This document shows, piece by piece, positions 47,346 to 58,521 of a stretch of 64,000 nucleotides of DNA. The translations under genes and the position numbers were made by a program. The stretch spans positions 9,183,501-9,247,500 of the forward strand of contig CM072339.1 of NCBI GenBank assembly GCA_036874045.1. Direction: 5' to 3'. The DNA is from Cymodocea nodosa (Eukaryota; Streptophyta; Magnoliopsida; Alismatales; Cymodoceaceae). The notes beneath the pieces were generated by a model, which searched no databases, was not told where the DNA came from, and saw only the letters and a program-made list of their open reading frames with translations. Each line of letters begins with the position of its first letter. Within the stretch, counting starts at the first letter, position 1.

Positions 47346-48264
47346 AATCTTACCTTTTCATTTTTCCTCATAGGATAGTTTGGAGAAAGATGTCCAGGTT
47401 TCTTACAGTTGTAACATACATACTTTTTGGATGAAGAATTCTTGTCATTTAGTGATTTTGACATTGAGGGTTTATCATTTTTGTTCCTTTGATGTTTCCT
47501 AGCTTTCCATGCTTTCTTGAATTTCCTAGTCAGCAAAATCAAATCATCGTCAGAATCAGTAGATATATCAGAATCTGAATTAATTTCGAAGGCTATTTCT
47601 TTCTTCATTTTAGTTTGTTATGACTCAGTGATTCATTTAATTGAATTTCATAAGGTGTTAAGTTTCCTATAAGTTCATTCATAGTATAAACATTTAAATC
47701 TCGTGATTCCTCAATTGATGTTACTTTTTGAGACCATTTAGAACTTAGGGATCTGAGAATTTTCCTCACCAAATCCTTCTGTTCAAAATTCTTTCCTAAA
47801 CATTTTAAAGAGTTTATGATATCAAGAAATTTGGAAAACATCTCAGAAATACTTTCGTCTTCATGCATCTTAAAGAGTTCATATTTATGAATCAACATGT
47901 TTATTTTAGTCTCTTTAACTTGAGAAGTACCTTCATGTAAAACTTCTAATGCATGCCACACCTCATAAGCAGATTTATATGACGACACTTTACTGAACTG
48001 TTCATAACTCAATGCACAAAATAAAATATTTAAGCCCTTAGCATTCAGAGTTTCATTTTCTTTTTCAATAATTGTCCAAGTATTATAAGGGGTAGTTAAT
48101 AGAGTATATGGTTTAGAAATCATGAACCACAACTTATGATCTATACTTTGAAGAAAAACAGTCATCCTATATTTCCAATATTCAAAATGTATTTCATCAA
48201 ATAAAAGAGGACGATTAAGATTTTGGCCTTCATATAAAGAAAAATTACCATTTCCAGTAGCCAT
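47346..48264 (-). pseudogene. Element G gag, N-terminal part
   Basis: The ATG at 48264 gives MATGNGNFSLYEGQNLNRPL. The capsid-like domain is open for 219 codons, the best-preserved gag head of family 1 here. It stops at 47605 and a shifted frame carries the zinc knuckle CYNCKKPGHLSPNY (the last Cys is Tyr). The coding part ends at the LTR fusion near 47345. Confidence 0.88.
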
Positions 48265-48450
48265 CTTACCTTAGATTTTTCAACCTATTTGATTTTAAAC
48301 AATCTAAAAACTTTAAAACAACTTGAGCCTTAAATCGAGAAAGTTAACTGTATGCTCAGATATTAATTTCTGTTTAAAAACAAAGAAGGTAGAATAAGCA
48401 ATGATATTAAATAAGTTGGTATCGATTTTATATCAAAGATTATTAACAAA

Positions 48451-48462
48451 GCTCTGATACCA
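48451..48462 (-). other. Primer binding site of element G
   Basis: TGGTATCAGAGC (minus), two bases from the LTR end, complementary to initiator tRNA-Met. Confidence 0.88.
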
Positions 48463-48464
48463 CT

Positions 48465-49211
48465 TGTAGGATCGTATGACTACATAAGAGGGGGGTGAAT
48501 TGTTTATTTTTATATTTTCTAAAATATAATTGAAACTTTAAAACTCAAAAACAAGTCAAGACATTGTTTTCATAAAATCATTTTTATTCGAGGTTTCAAT
48601 TACAATATACAATTCAATTCTCCTCAGAAATTATAGATGCAATTATATCTCGATACCATGTATCATCTAAACAATTTCATAACTACAAACAGAGAAAACT
48701 AATTTGCAGAATTTAAAACATTTCTCTTTGCTTGAGATCTTTCTTCTTCTTCTTTTTCTTTTTTAGCAATTCTTCAGTGACAAATATCTTGTTTTTCTCT
48801 ACTTCACCGAATTTGCTTTCTTCTAGTACTTTAAATCTTCAGTGACATAAATAATACCTGGTTTTGCTTCACTAAAATTTCTTCCACTTGAGACTTCAAA
48901 TCTTCAGCGACATAAATTTGACCTTTTCTGCTTCACTAGACTTTCTTCCACCTGAGAGATTTTCCCAAAGAGGTGTTTTTGATCCTTGAAAAAGAATTTT
49001 CTTTTGGTGTGCAGGGATAGTTTGATCTTTGAAAAGATTTTTCTTTTTGTGTGCGAGGATAGTTTGATTACCGAGAATTCTATGCCTTTTATACTGTATC
49101 TTCATTTCATGCATATCTTTCACGTTTAATCACTACCAATTTTCCACTTATCTACGTCTTTTCTTTTTCCTTCATTGAAACACACACATTCTGACCCACG
49201 TTTATTTTTCA
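48465..49211 (-). repeat. Partial 5' LTR of element G
   Basis: The last 747 bp (TATA, R and U5 side) of a family 1 LTR. The U3 motif array is missing because element J sequence starts at about 49212. Confidence 0.85.
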
Positions 49212-49215
49212 ACTC

Positions 49216-52006
49216 TGGTTTACAAGAAAAGATCCGTTTGTATTCTAAATTTGCCTTCTGATATTATTAAAGATAATGCTTGCTTAATTGCAAAATCGGA
49301 TGAAGTTATTTTATGGCATAGAAGGTTAGGACACTCAAACTTAAAATTATTACAAAAGTTGTCTAAAAAGAATCTAGTTAGAGGTTTACCTAGTATTAAG
49401 TACTCAAAAGAGTTTATGTGTAATGCATGTCAACTAGGTAAATTACATAAAACATCTTTTAAAAAGTTTAAATGAAATAACAAGCAAAAGAGTATTAGAA
49501 CTAGTGCATATGGATTTATTTGGACCTACTAGGACAACTAGTTTAGGAGGTAAACATTATGCTTTTGTACTAGTTGATGACTATTCTAGGTTTACTTGGG
49601 TTTATTTTCTAGCTAATAAAACTGAAGTTTCTAAAATATTTAAGATATTCTGTAGTAAAGTTCAAAATGAGCAAAATGTTAAATTCAAAAACTTAGAAGT
49701 GATCATGGTACAAAATTTGATAATGATCAAATGGACACCTTTTGTGAAGAATTAGGCATAGATCATAGGTACTCATTTCCAAGAGCTCCTTCACAAAATG
49801 GAATAGTAGAACGTAAAAACAGATCACTTCAGGAAATGTCCAAAACCATGTTAAATGAAAATAAGTTACCCCTATCTCTTTAGGCAGAAGTAGTTCATAC
49901 AACATGTTATGTTATAAATAGAGTACATCTAAGACCAATTTTGGATAAAACTCTTTATGAGATATGGTATTACAGGGTTCCCAAAATAAGTTATTTAAAA
50001 TCCTTTGGTTGTAAGTGTTTTATTTTAAACACTAAGAAACGAAGAGACAAATTTAGAGCCAAATCAGATGAGGGTATTTTTGTTGGTTATTCCATTAGAA
50101 GTAAGGCATATAGAGTATATAACAAATCAACAAAAACCATTGAGGAAACCCTACATGTGAAATTTCATGAAAATTCTCATTTGGATTTTAGACATGCTGA
50201 AAACTTTGATTCAGAAATTCTCCTAGAAATGGTATCAAATGATGTTGATAGAGAAATTGAGAGATTATCTGACGGAATAAGAAATATAAACTTAAATGAT
50301 GTAGATTTAGAAGAAAATAATGTCATACCTATAGAAAATGTGGAACAACATAGAAATTGGCGTTATGCTTCATCTCATCCTATTGATCAGATAATAGGTG
50401 ATCCTAATCAAGGAGTTAGGACTAGGTCATTAGTAGTCAACATTTGTAGTGTTTACTCATTTGTTTCTTTACTAGAACCTAAGAAAATTGAAGATGCTTT
50501 AGAAGATGAATTTTGGTATTTAGCTATATGCAAGATGAGCTAAATCAATTTATAAGAAATGAGGTATGGGATCTAGTTCCACCACCTGAAAATTAGTCCA
50601 TAATAGGAACAAGGTGGGTATTTAGAAACAAAGTAGATCAAGATGGACACAGTTAAAAATAAAGCTAGATTAGTTGCTCAAGGTTACAAGCAAGAGGAAG
50701 GAATTGACTATGATGAAACATTTGCCCTTGTTGCTAGACTAGAATCAATACTAATTTTGTTAGCATATGCTTGTTATATGGATTTCAAATTATATCAAAT
50801 GGATGTTAAGACTGCTTTTTTAAATGGATATATAAAAGATGAAGTTTATGTAAAACAACCTCTAGGTTTTGAAGATTCAAAACATCTTGAGTATGTTTAC
50901 AAGCTTAAAAAGGTACTATATGGCCTTAAACAAGCCCCTAGGTCTTGGTATGAGAGATTATCTAAATTTCTTATGGAAAAAGGGTATTCTATGGGAAAGG
51001 CAGATCACACTCTTTTCATCAAGAAGGTTGAAAAAGATATATTGATAGTTCAAATCTATGTAGATGACATCATATTTGGAGCAACAAGTGATAAATTAGT
51101 TAAGTCTTTTTCAGAAGACATGAATAATCAATTTGAAATGAGTATGATGGGTGAACTATCATTTTTCCTAGGCTTACAAATTAAGCAATTAAATCAGGGT
51201 ACTTTTATTTCACAAGAAAAATATACTCAAGATTTATTAAAGAGGTTTGGGTTAGACAATACTAAAACAAAGAATACACCAATGAGTACTATCACTAAGT
51301 TGGATAAAGATGACTCTGGAAAAACTGTAGATATAAAACAATATAGAAGTATGATTGGTTCATTACTTTATTTAACAGCTAGCCGACTAGATATTATGTT
51401 TGTGTGTGTACTTGTGCTAGATATCAATCTAATCTTAAAGAATCACACCTACTTGATGTTAAACGAATTTTTAAATATCTATTAGGAACCATCAATTTCG
51501 GATTGTTTTACTTTAAACACAGTTCTTTAAATTTAATAGGTTATAGTGATACTAATTTCACAGGATATAAGTTTGAAAGAAAAAGCACTAGTGGCACTTG
51601 TCAATTATTAGGAAATTCTTTAGTGTCATGGTTTAGCAAAAAGCAAAATTGTGAAGCATTATCTATAACTGAAGCTGAATATATACCTACTGCACTTTGC
51701 TGTGCTCAAATCTTGTGGATTAGATAAACTTTAAAAGACTTTAATTTAGCCTATGAACCAACTAAGATTTTCTGTGATAGTAGTTCTACAATAAGTTTGT
51801 CTAAAAATCTTGTTTTACATTCATGAGCTAAACATATAGAAGTTCGACATCATTTTCTAAGGGATAATGTTATAAAAGGAAAAATAGTATTAAATTTTGT
51901 TCCTACCATAGAACAATTAGCAGATCTATTTACAAAACCCTTAGATGAGAATACCTTTTCAAAATTACGATTAGAACTTGGTATCTGTAGGTTATCTGAT
52001 GTTTAA
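49216..52006 (+). pseudogene. Element J pol: integrase, RT, RNase H
   Basis: Starts within YKKRSVCILNLPS of the GAG-pre-integrase region, then WHRRLGHSN and CNACQLGK. Integrase has HMDLFGP, a frameshift near 49690, VERKN near 49808 and IFVGYSIRSKAYRVY. RT has [43 protein letters not shown] and [10 protein letters not shown] (about 51060). RNase H has STSGTCQLLG, ITEAEY and LGICRLSDV at the end. Stops near 49882 (a Trp elsewhere), 50596, 51725 and 51824, and frameshifts near 49475, 50520 and 51400, inactivate it. Confidence 0.88.
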
Positions 52007-52455
52007 ATTATCTTGTTCATTGCATAACATTTTGGTTTGTTATAAAGTAGCTTTAGAATTTAATTTCTTTATTAAAAAAAAAAAAACTCAAAATATCTAT
52101 TTTAGAATTACTATTTATTAGTAGTTAAGAATTTATGAAATTCTGATTTTTATTGAAGTCAATTTATTTAAGAAAAATTCAGAAAAGATTACTTAAGGAA
52201 AGTTAATTTGATTCAATGTGAGTGCCAACTGTATTTTTGTTACTCATGTATATGCTATTATAGAGATTTTAACTGAAAAATACATAGAAAATATGTATCG
52301 TTTATTAAAGGAAAGTTATTAACATATTGTTAGAAAAATTAAGTCTTGCGGTTGCCTCTTATTTAATTTACTGTCTTGTTTTATTTCTTTTTTATTTGCA
52401 ATTACTTGAGTAATTAAGTCTGTTGGGGGATCTTAAACCCTAATCACTTGAACCA
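52007..52455 (+). other. Spacer of element J before the LINE
   Basis: AT-rich, no ORF. The sequence up to 52469 joins 58522 onward if the LINE and one TSD copy are removed. Confidence 0.6.
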
Positions 52456-52579
52456 ACTAGTTTGGGATGAAAAACCCCAAAACCCATTCTTCCCCTCAAC
52501 TTTCTCTCTCAAGGCAGAGCTTCTCTCTCTAGGCGATTTTGGTCAAGAGTGTAGGAGCTCTTATTTTCTTTGAGTTTTC

Positions 52580-54277
52580 ATGGCGGACGACCCGCCACCG
52601 GCTCCAGCGAAGGTCTTAGGAGATCCCCCTCCTTTTGTCAACCCAAGTGCTTGGCAAAAGGACTCTCCACGTCCTTCTTTTGCCGCTACCATCCGGGAAC
52701 ATTTTGTTCCTCCTACATTTCCAGAGATTCCGGTGAGAGACCCTATCTCGGTGGAAGGTCAACTCAGAATATCTTTCTCCAATGAAGAAATCTCAAATCT
52801 GGCTGCTCCATTCCAACATACTCTAGTCGGGAGATTCGCAGGACAACGACCGGATCTTCACTCTATTCTAGGAGGCATCAAGGCTACTCTTAACATTACA
52901 GAAGGAGTCTTCCCAGCAGCATTGGATAACCGGTATGTTCTTTTACGATTTCAAAGTCATACTCATTTTTTACAAGCTCTAGTTAAGGATAACTGGAGCA
53001 TTAAAGGGAGAAGAATGTCTGTTTTTCGTTGGTCTCCTTCCTTCTCTCCGGGAATGGAAGCAATATGGGCTCCTGTTTGGGTTCACTTACCTCATTTGCG
53101 TGCACACCTTCATGCTCTGGGAGCCATTAAATCTATAGCCAAACTCTTAGGAAAATACCTTTGTGCTCATAAAGATGTCTGCAATTTCACGAGACCTGGA
53201 TTGGCAGCAATATGCGTAGAGATGGATCTGTCGAAGCCTCTCCCACGCTCAATCACCATCGATAATGGAGGAGAGATAATAGTCCAAAAGATTTTATATC
53301 CGTTCGAACCAAAGTTTTGTACGCATTGCTGTAAAATCGGGCACACGATTCAACAATGTAAAAAGAAAGCTGCCTCTGACAATGCTGGGCCGTCGACAAG
53401 TCAGAAAAATACGGAGATACATCAAAACGCATGGAAAGTAGTCACACGCAAAAAATCTTCGGATATCAGATCTTCGCAACCAGCAAATACAGATAAAAAT
53501 CAGACACCAGATATCCCGCTGACAGAGAAAGATATGCCACAGAACGTCTCTGAGCCTCTCTCTCCAAATATAACAGCTGGTGCATCTGAAAAAGATTCAG
53601 AGATCGCTAGACAAGCAACCGCTACAGAAACATCGAGGAAAGAGCAAATGCCAGGCACGCAAGCGTTGCAGGGAGAAAATCCTGACAACAAGCAAGCACA
53701 GCGGTCGCGCCGAACTCCTCTGACACATGAACAGGCGCCCGACGGAAAGCAGACCCCGGTTCAACCGAGATCCACGGTACAACCGCGAATCGCGTCGTCA
53801 GACTGTCTGGAAAACTCTGACAACACGCGACCGGTTCGGTGGCACCGAATGCAGACCGGTACACTGGCGTACGAAGGTTTACAGACCTCGGTTCAACCGA
53901 GCCTCTACACGGTTAAACCGGGTCTCGCGTCATCAGAAATCCCCTCTGACAACACGCGAGCGACTCGGTCGCACCGGATTTTGATCGGTAAACAGGCGCC
54001 GGAAGACACGAATCAGGCCCAACCGGATACAGATACGGTTAAACCGAGAAAAGAATCTTTCCAAAATCTGGCTCTACAGATTTTAAAAGAAAAATTGAAA
54101 AAGAAAGAGATTGAATCGAACTCGGACGAAGAAGATTCTTGTCCTGAAAAGTTATTGTCAGACTCTTCAGAAGAGGAAGTAGAGACTCCAAGACAAAAAA
54201 TCAATATGAATCGGCTATCCAAAAGACAAAGTACTCGACTTAGACAGAAAAAATTACAGCTCATCCATGATTCATAA
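52580..54277 (+). CDS. LINE ORF1: DUF4283/zinc-knuckle RNA-binding protein
   Basis: 565 codons, open throughout, from ATG 52580 (MADDPPPAPAKVLGDPPPFV) to TAA 54275. Residues about 65-235 form the plant LINE ORF1 DUF4283 region (PFQHTLVGRFAGQRP, DNRYVLLRFQ, PVWVHLPHLRAHLHA). A zinc knuckle CTHCCKIGHTIQQC follows at 247-260. The tail is disordered, with about 2.4 tandem copies of a 43-44-residue unit (about 390-495) and an acidic Ser stretch near the end. Such proteins bind the element RNA and form the ribonucleoprotein. It lies 59 bp before ORF2. Confidence 0.92.
   Translation: MADDPPPAPAKVLGDPPPFVNPSAWQKDSPRPSFAATIREHFVPPTFPEIPVRDPISVEGQLRISFSNEEISNLAAPFQHTLVGRFAGQRPDLHSILGGIKATLNITEGVFPAALDNRYVLLRFQSHTHFLQALVKDNWSIKGRRMSVFRWSPSFSPGMEAIWAPVWVHLPHLRAHLHALGAIKSIAKLLGKYLCAHKDVCNFTRPGLAAICVEMDLSKPLPRSITIDNGGEIIVQKILYPFEPKFCTHCCKIGHTIQQCKKKAASDNAGPSTSQKNTEIHQNAWKVVTRKKSSDIRSSQPANTDKNQTPDIPLTEKDMPQNVSEPLSPNITAGASEKDSEIARQATATETSRKEQMPGTQALQGENPDNKQAQRSRRTPLTHEQAPDGKQTPVQPRSTVQPRIASSDCLENSDNTRPVRWHRMQTGTLAYEGLQTSVQPSLYTVKPGLASSEIPSDNTRATRSHRILIGKQAPEDTNQAQPDTDTVKPRKESFQNLALQILKEKLKKKEIESNSDEEDSCPEKLLSDSSEEEVETPRQKINMNRLSKRQSTRLRQKKLQLIHDS
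53750..54052 (+). repeat. Tandem repeat in the ORF1 tail
   Basis: About 2.4 degenerate units of 130 bp, each with a CGGTTCAACCGAG-type palindrome, an ACGGTTAAACCG-type palindrome and CTGACAACACGCGA. In protein they read QTPVQPRSTVQP..., QTSVQPSLYTVKP... and NQAQPDTDTVKP.... Confidence 0.8.
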
Positions 54278-54336
54278 TCTTCACAAAGTGTCAGCCTTAC
54301 GTCCTTGTAAGATTGAAACGGCCAAACCTTGATTAT

Positions 54337-57300
54337 ATGGATATATTATTTTGGAATTGTAGAGGGTTGGTAAATAAATCAACCCAAAATTTCGTCAAAA
54401 ATTTGATAGAGAAGCATAAGTTACAAATAATATTCATACAGGAACACTTCATGTCTGAAGATGATGCTCGAAAATTTGTAGAAAAAATAAATTGGAATCA
54501 TCACTATGGAAATGCAAAGATATGTGCTTTCTGGTCTGATAATTTGGATATACAACATTGGGAGTCCCACTTGCAAGCAATCACTTACAAGGTTATAAAA
54601 TCATCTTATCAAGATCTTTTAGTTACGGTGGTTTATGCTTCATGCAATCAGAATACCCGTAGAAATCTTTGGGATTATTTAACGGATCTGAATACAAGAA
54701 TTGCACAGGGCCCGTGGTTACTTGGAGGAGATTTCAATGTTACTAGACACACAGATGAAGTTCAAAATATTATTCACATGCATCAGTCAGCTAGACAGGA
54801 GTTCAATGATTTTATAAATCAAAACCAACTCCTAGAACCCCCCCACTTTGGAGATTCGTTTTCCTGGTGTAACAACAGAACTGGCAATAACAGAAAATTA
54901 GCAAGATTAGACCGCATTTTAATGAATAATCCTTTGTTTGAAATATTCACAGATGAGATAAATTATGGAGAAAGGATTTGCTCAGATCATGCTTATATCA
55001 GGATTCAAAACAAAAATATCAAAGGATGGGGCCCACGAACGTTCAAATTTAAAAATTTCTGGTTATCTTTTGAAGAGTTAGAATAGATAGTCAGAAATGT
55101 TTGGAACAGTGCAAAATTCCAGAATCCAATCACAAACTTCAGTGCTAAGCTCAAGATTCTAAAGAAAGCTCTCATTAGCTAGAATAGAAATAAAGTGGGA
55201 GATATTTTTTCTGAGGAACAGAATATTTTGAAACAAATAAATTCTTTAGAGCAGAAATTTCAGACAGAGCCTGAGTCTTGTACGTTAGAGGAAAATGCCA
55301 TGGTTATCAACCTCAAAGAAAAACTTATAAAGAATACAGATAGACAATATAGTTTACTGAAACAAAGTTCTCACATTAATTGGTTGACAGATATGGACAG
55401 AAACACTAGATTCTTTCATCAAATTATCAAAAGGAGAAACTCGAAGGATCAGTTCAAAAATATGCAAACAGGAAATGAAGATGAAGAACAAATTAAAAAG
55501 AGAGGTAAAGAATACTTTTCAGAAATGCTACATTCTCAACAAATTACTGAGGATAAGAGTCTGTTTGATAATATACCAAGAGTCTTAACTGAAAGCCACA
55601 ATCAGTCTTTATGGGAAATTCCTACTATTGCTGAAATAAAAGATGTCTTAGTCTCTCTCCCTAATAACAAAGCCCCCGGCCCAGACAGATTCACAGTAGA
55701 ATTTTATTCAAAATTCTGGGAGGTTATTGGTACAGATTTTTGTGTAGCTGTACAATATTTCTTTACAGGTGCAAGACTCAACAACAAATGGAAAGCCACA
55801 TTTATTGCTTTGATTCCAAAAAGAAAGCAACCAGAAAACTTTGCAGATTTCAGGCCTATCAGTTTATGCAACATCTCTTACAAGGTAATAGCCAAAATTA
55901 TAGCCAACAGAATCTCCAAAGTGATTTCACTTATGATATCTCCCACCCAAACAGCTTTCATCAAGGGAAAAAGTATTCATGATAATATTTCCTTAGCACA
56001 AGAATTGATTCAATATATTGATCAAGGCCATCGGGGAGGTAATCTCATTGTCAAATTAGATATGGAAAAAGCTTTTGATAGAATGAATTGGACGGTTATT
56101 TTCCGGACTCTTAAAGCATTTGGTTTTGATTCCACTATCATCAACATCATTGCTAACTGTATTTCTGAAAATCCTACGTCAGTGTTATTCAATGGAGCAC
56201 CATCACAAACTTTTTACCCTTCTAGAGGTCTTCGTCAAGGGGATCCACTTTCACCTTTCCTTTTTATTATTACTGAAGAATTGCTAAGTAGAGCATTACT
56301 CAAGCTCCAACAGGAATCAGACTATATCCCTTACAAATGCCAAAGCAGACATTGGCGTATTTCTCACTTGATGTTTGCAGATGACGCCCTTTTATTCCTA
56401 AATGGTAGAAAATCTATGCTTCAGAAAGTCATCGATATTCTCAAGAAATATGAAATGACTACTGGCCAAAAGATTAATTATGAAAAAAGCAACTTCTTAG
56501 TATCCAAGAAAAGTCCATCACACCGCATTGCATTCATTGAGGATATTCTTGGTTGTAAGCAAGGTGATTGGCCGTTTATATACTTAGGCTGCCCCATCTT
56601 CAAAGGACAACCGAGGATAAAATATTTTCAATATTTGATTGATAAGATTCAAAACAAAATGGCAGGTTGGAAGGCAAGATTTCTCAGTCAAGGAGGTAGA
56701 CTTATGCTGATTAAACATGTTCTGAATTCCATACCTATACACACTCTAAGTGCCATTCCACTTCCTTTAGGCATTATCAACAGAATCAACTCAATTTGTG
56801 CTAAATTTTTCTGGTCGGGTGACAATACCAAAAAGAATTTTCATTGGCTTTCATGGGAAAGAATAGCTAGACCTATTACAGAAAATGGACTTGATATCAG
56901 AAATATAAGAGATCAGATTACTGCATTCAGATTGAAGCAAATCAAAAAAATATTGGAAAACTCTGGTATCTAGGCTCATGCTATAAATGCTATACATGGG
57001 TCGATGGATCAAATAGCAGAAGAACAAGGCAATAATATCAACAAAATGTTCAATAGCTGTTGGAGAAATCACAAACACTTATTTCAGGAATCTAGAGCTT
57101 TAAGCGGTCATAATTTCTCGATCAAAACATCTTGGGAATTAGTGCGAGATCATCACCATCAAGACAATAAGCTAAAAGACATGTGGTCATCGCAGATTCC
57201 CACTAAAATATCAGTTTTTCTTTGGAAACTCAACAGAAATATCATTCCAGTAGATGATATTAGAACGCAGGCTGGATATTATCTCCCTTCTAGGTGCAAC

Positions 57301-57624
57301 TTATGCAACAACAACTCAGAAACATCCCAACATATTTTTTACGACTGTAGATTCGTCAAAGATTTGATACATCGGCTCAACAACATCCTAAATATTGACG
57401 GGATTACCAACTGGAAAGAATGGAGCAAACAAAAAATATTTTCTCGGAAAAAAGATCCTAGACTGAATATTCTAAAATACTTAACAGCAACAACATTATG
57501 GTGCATCTGGATACACAGGTGCGATATTATCTTTCGTAACATGCAACCAAATATTTCTGCAGTAATCGGGAGAATATCGCATTTTTTCCAACTTTTCAAA
57601 GTTTCGGAAGAAATGAGAAGATAG
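54337..57624 (+). pseudogene. LINE ORF2: endonuclease and reverse transcriptase
   Basis: From ATG 54337 (MDILFWNCRGLVNKSTQNF), 1096 codons in one frame with TAG at 55084, 55180 and 56971. Domains: an APE-type endonuclease (residues 1-235; WNCRG, GPWLLGGDFNV, KLARLDRILMN, CSDHAYI), then RT (about 430-690; NNKAPGPD, FRPISLCN, QTAFIKGKSIHDN, LDMEKAFDRMNW, GLRQGDPLSPFLF, MFADDALLF with catalytic FADD near 680), then a zf-RVT domain (about 940-1005; IPTKISVFLWKLNRN, CNLCNNNSETSQHIFYDC). No C-terminal RNase H is seen. It nicks target DNA and copies the element RNA there; the stops block it unless suppressed. Confidence 0.92.
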
Positions 57625-58468
57625 CAGTTTACTGTTCTTAAAAAACAAAGATCGAGGAATACAGCCTGCCGCTTCTTCAGTCTGACAGCCGCTCGTCAGA
57701 CGCTATCAGCAGCTTCGGCAGATGCACATGCAATAGTCAGAACATCCGGTTACACCGTTCACTTTACGGTCAAACCGACCCCAGTCTTGGTATGAACAAC
57801 CAATTTCGGTGACCTTCGGTTCAACCGAAACATTTTTTAGGTTCAAAAAAAAAAAAAAAAAAAACCTATCTTTTACCAGCCCGGTTTGACCGCTCTGTAC
57901 ACGGTTAAACCGAAAGTTTCTCCGGTCGGACCGAGCTCAGAGTTCGGCCTCACCGTTGAGCAACAGGAGATCTGACAACTTCTCCAGTCGAACCGAGCTC
58001 AGAGTTCGGCCTCACCGTTGAGCAACAGGCGATCTGACAACTTTACTAACGTCTCTGTTCACACCGAGAAACAGGTATCGGCCACTGCTCTGTTCACACC
58101 GAAACCTCTTTTCTTGATTGGATATACCGGTTTGACCGTTTTTTCAACGGCCAAACCGGAGCTGCTCCGGTCACACCTGAATCTGACACGGTCTCACCGA
58201 TTTTTTACAAAATCGATCAAACCATTCTCTTGCTGCTACTCGGTCGGACCGCTCTGCACAAGGTTTAACCGAAAAGTCTCCGGTGGGACCGGTCTCAGAA
58301 CTCAGTCTAACCGACATCTTCTCCGGTTAAAACTGTTTTTGATGACCGAAATTTTTCGGCTTTATTTAATTCTGTTTTCACTCAAATTATATTTGAGTCT
58401 TGTTATGCCTTTATAGGCACATTCCTTTTTTAGCAGGACTATCCCCTGATGAATGCAAATGATAGACA

Positions 58469-58474
<6 letters not shown>
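57625..58474 (+). other. LINE 3' UTR rich in CGGTT/AACCG palindromes
   Basis: More than ten imperfect palindromes such as CGGTTCAACCG, CGGTCAAACCG, CGGTTTGACCG and CGGTTAAACCG. It also holds an internal A run (57848-57864), a 62-bp tandem duplication (57919-58042) and T-rich ends. There is no coding evidence; a 132-codon open frame at 58018 looks incidental. Confidence 0.8.
57919..58042 (+). repeat. 62-bp tandem duplication in the LINE 3' UTR
   Basis: 57919-57980 and 57981-58042 are near-identical copies beginning TCTCCGGTCGGACCGAGCTC and TCTCCAGTCGAACCGAGCTC. They differ at a few bases. Confidence 0.88.

Positions 58475-58507
<33 letters not shown>
58475..58507 (+). repeat. LINE poly-A tail
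   Basis: About 33 uninterrupted A residues directly followed by the right TSD copy. Confidence 0.92.
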
Positions 58508-58510
<3 letters not shown>

Positions 58511-58521
58511 AGTTTGGGATG

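Larger units (their letters stand above)
41197..49211 (-). mobile_element. Element G: chimeric family 1 copia copy
   Basis: On the minus strand from 49211: partial 5' LTR (49211-48465), PBS, gag N-terminal part (48264-47346), an LTR fragment (47345-46959), gag tail, protease and integrase (46958-44793), a deletion of all RT and RNase H, the noncoding block (44792-43941), an envelope-like ORF (43940-41671), a PPT (41480-41492) and spacer to 41197. It lacks the terminal PPT and 3' LTR. Confidence 0.85.
52456..58521 (+). mobile_element. L1-like LINE with 14-bp TSD and poly-A tail
   Basis: ACTAGTTTGGGATG occurs at 52456-52469 and 58508-58521. Between them lie a 110-bp 5' UTR, ORF1, ORF2, an 850-bp 3' UTR and about 33 A residues (58475-58507). 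This fits target-primed reverse transcription by a plant L1 (RIL-type) element. The 5' end appears full length. It is GC-richer than its surroundings. Three in-frame TAG codons in ORF2 are the only defects I see. Confidence 0.95.

Noticed and set aside
52570..52785. 71-codon ORF overlapping the start of LINE ORF1
   Set aside because: Shifted-frame shadow of the GC-rich ORF1 start.
58018..58416. 132-codon open frame in the LINE 3' UTR
   Set aside because: Made of the palindromic repeat sequence; no match to a LINE protein domain and downstream of ORF2.
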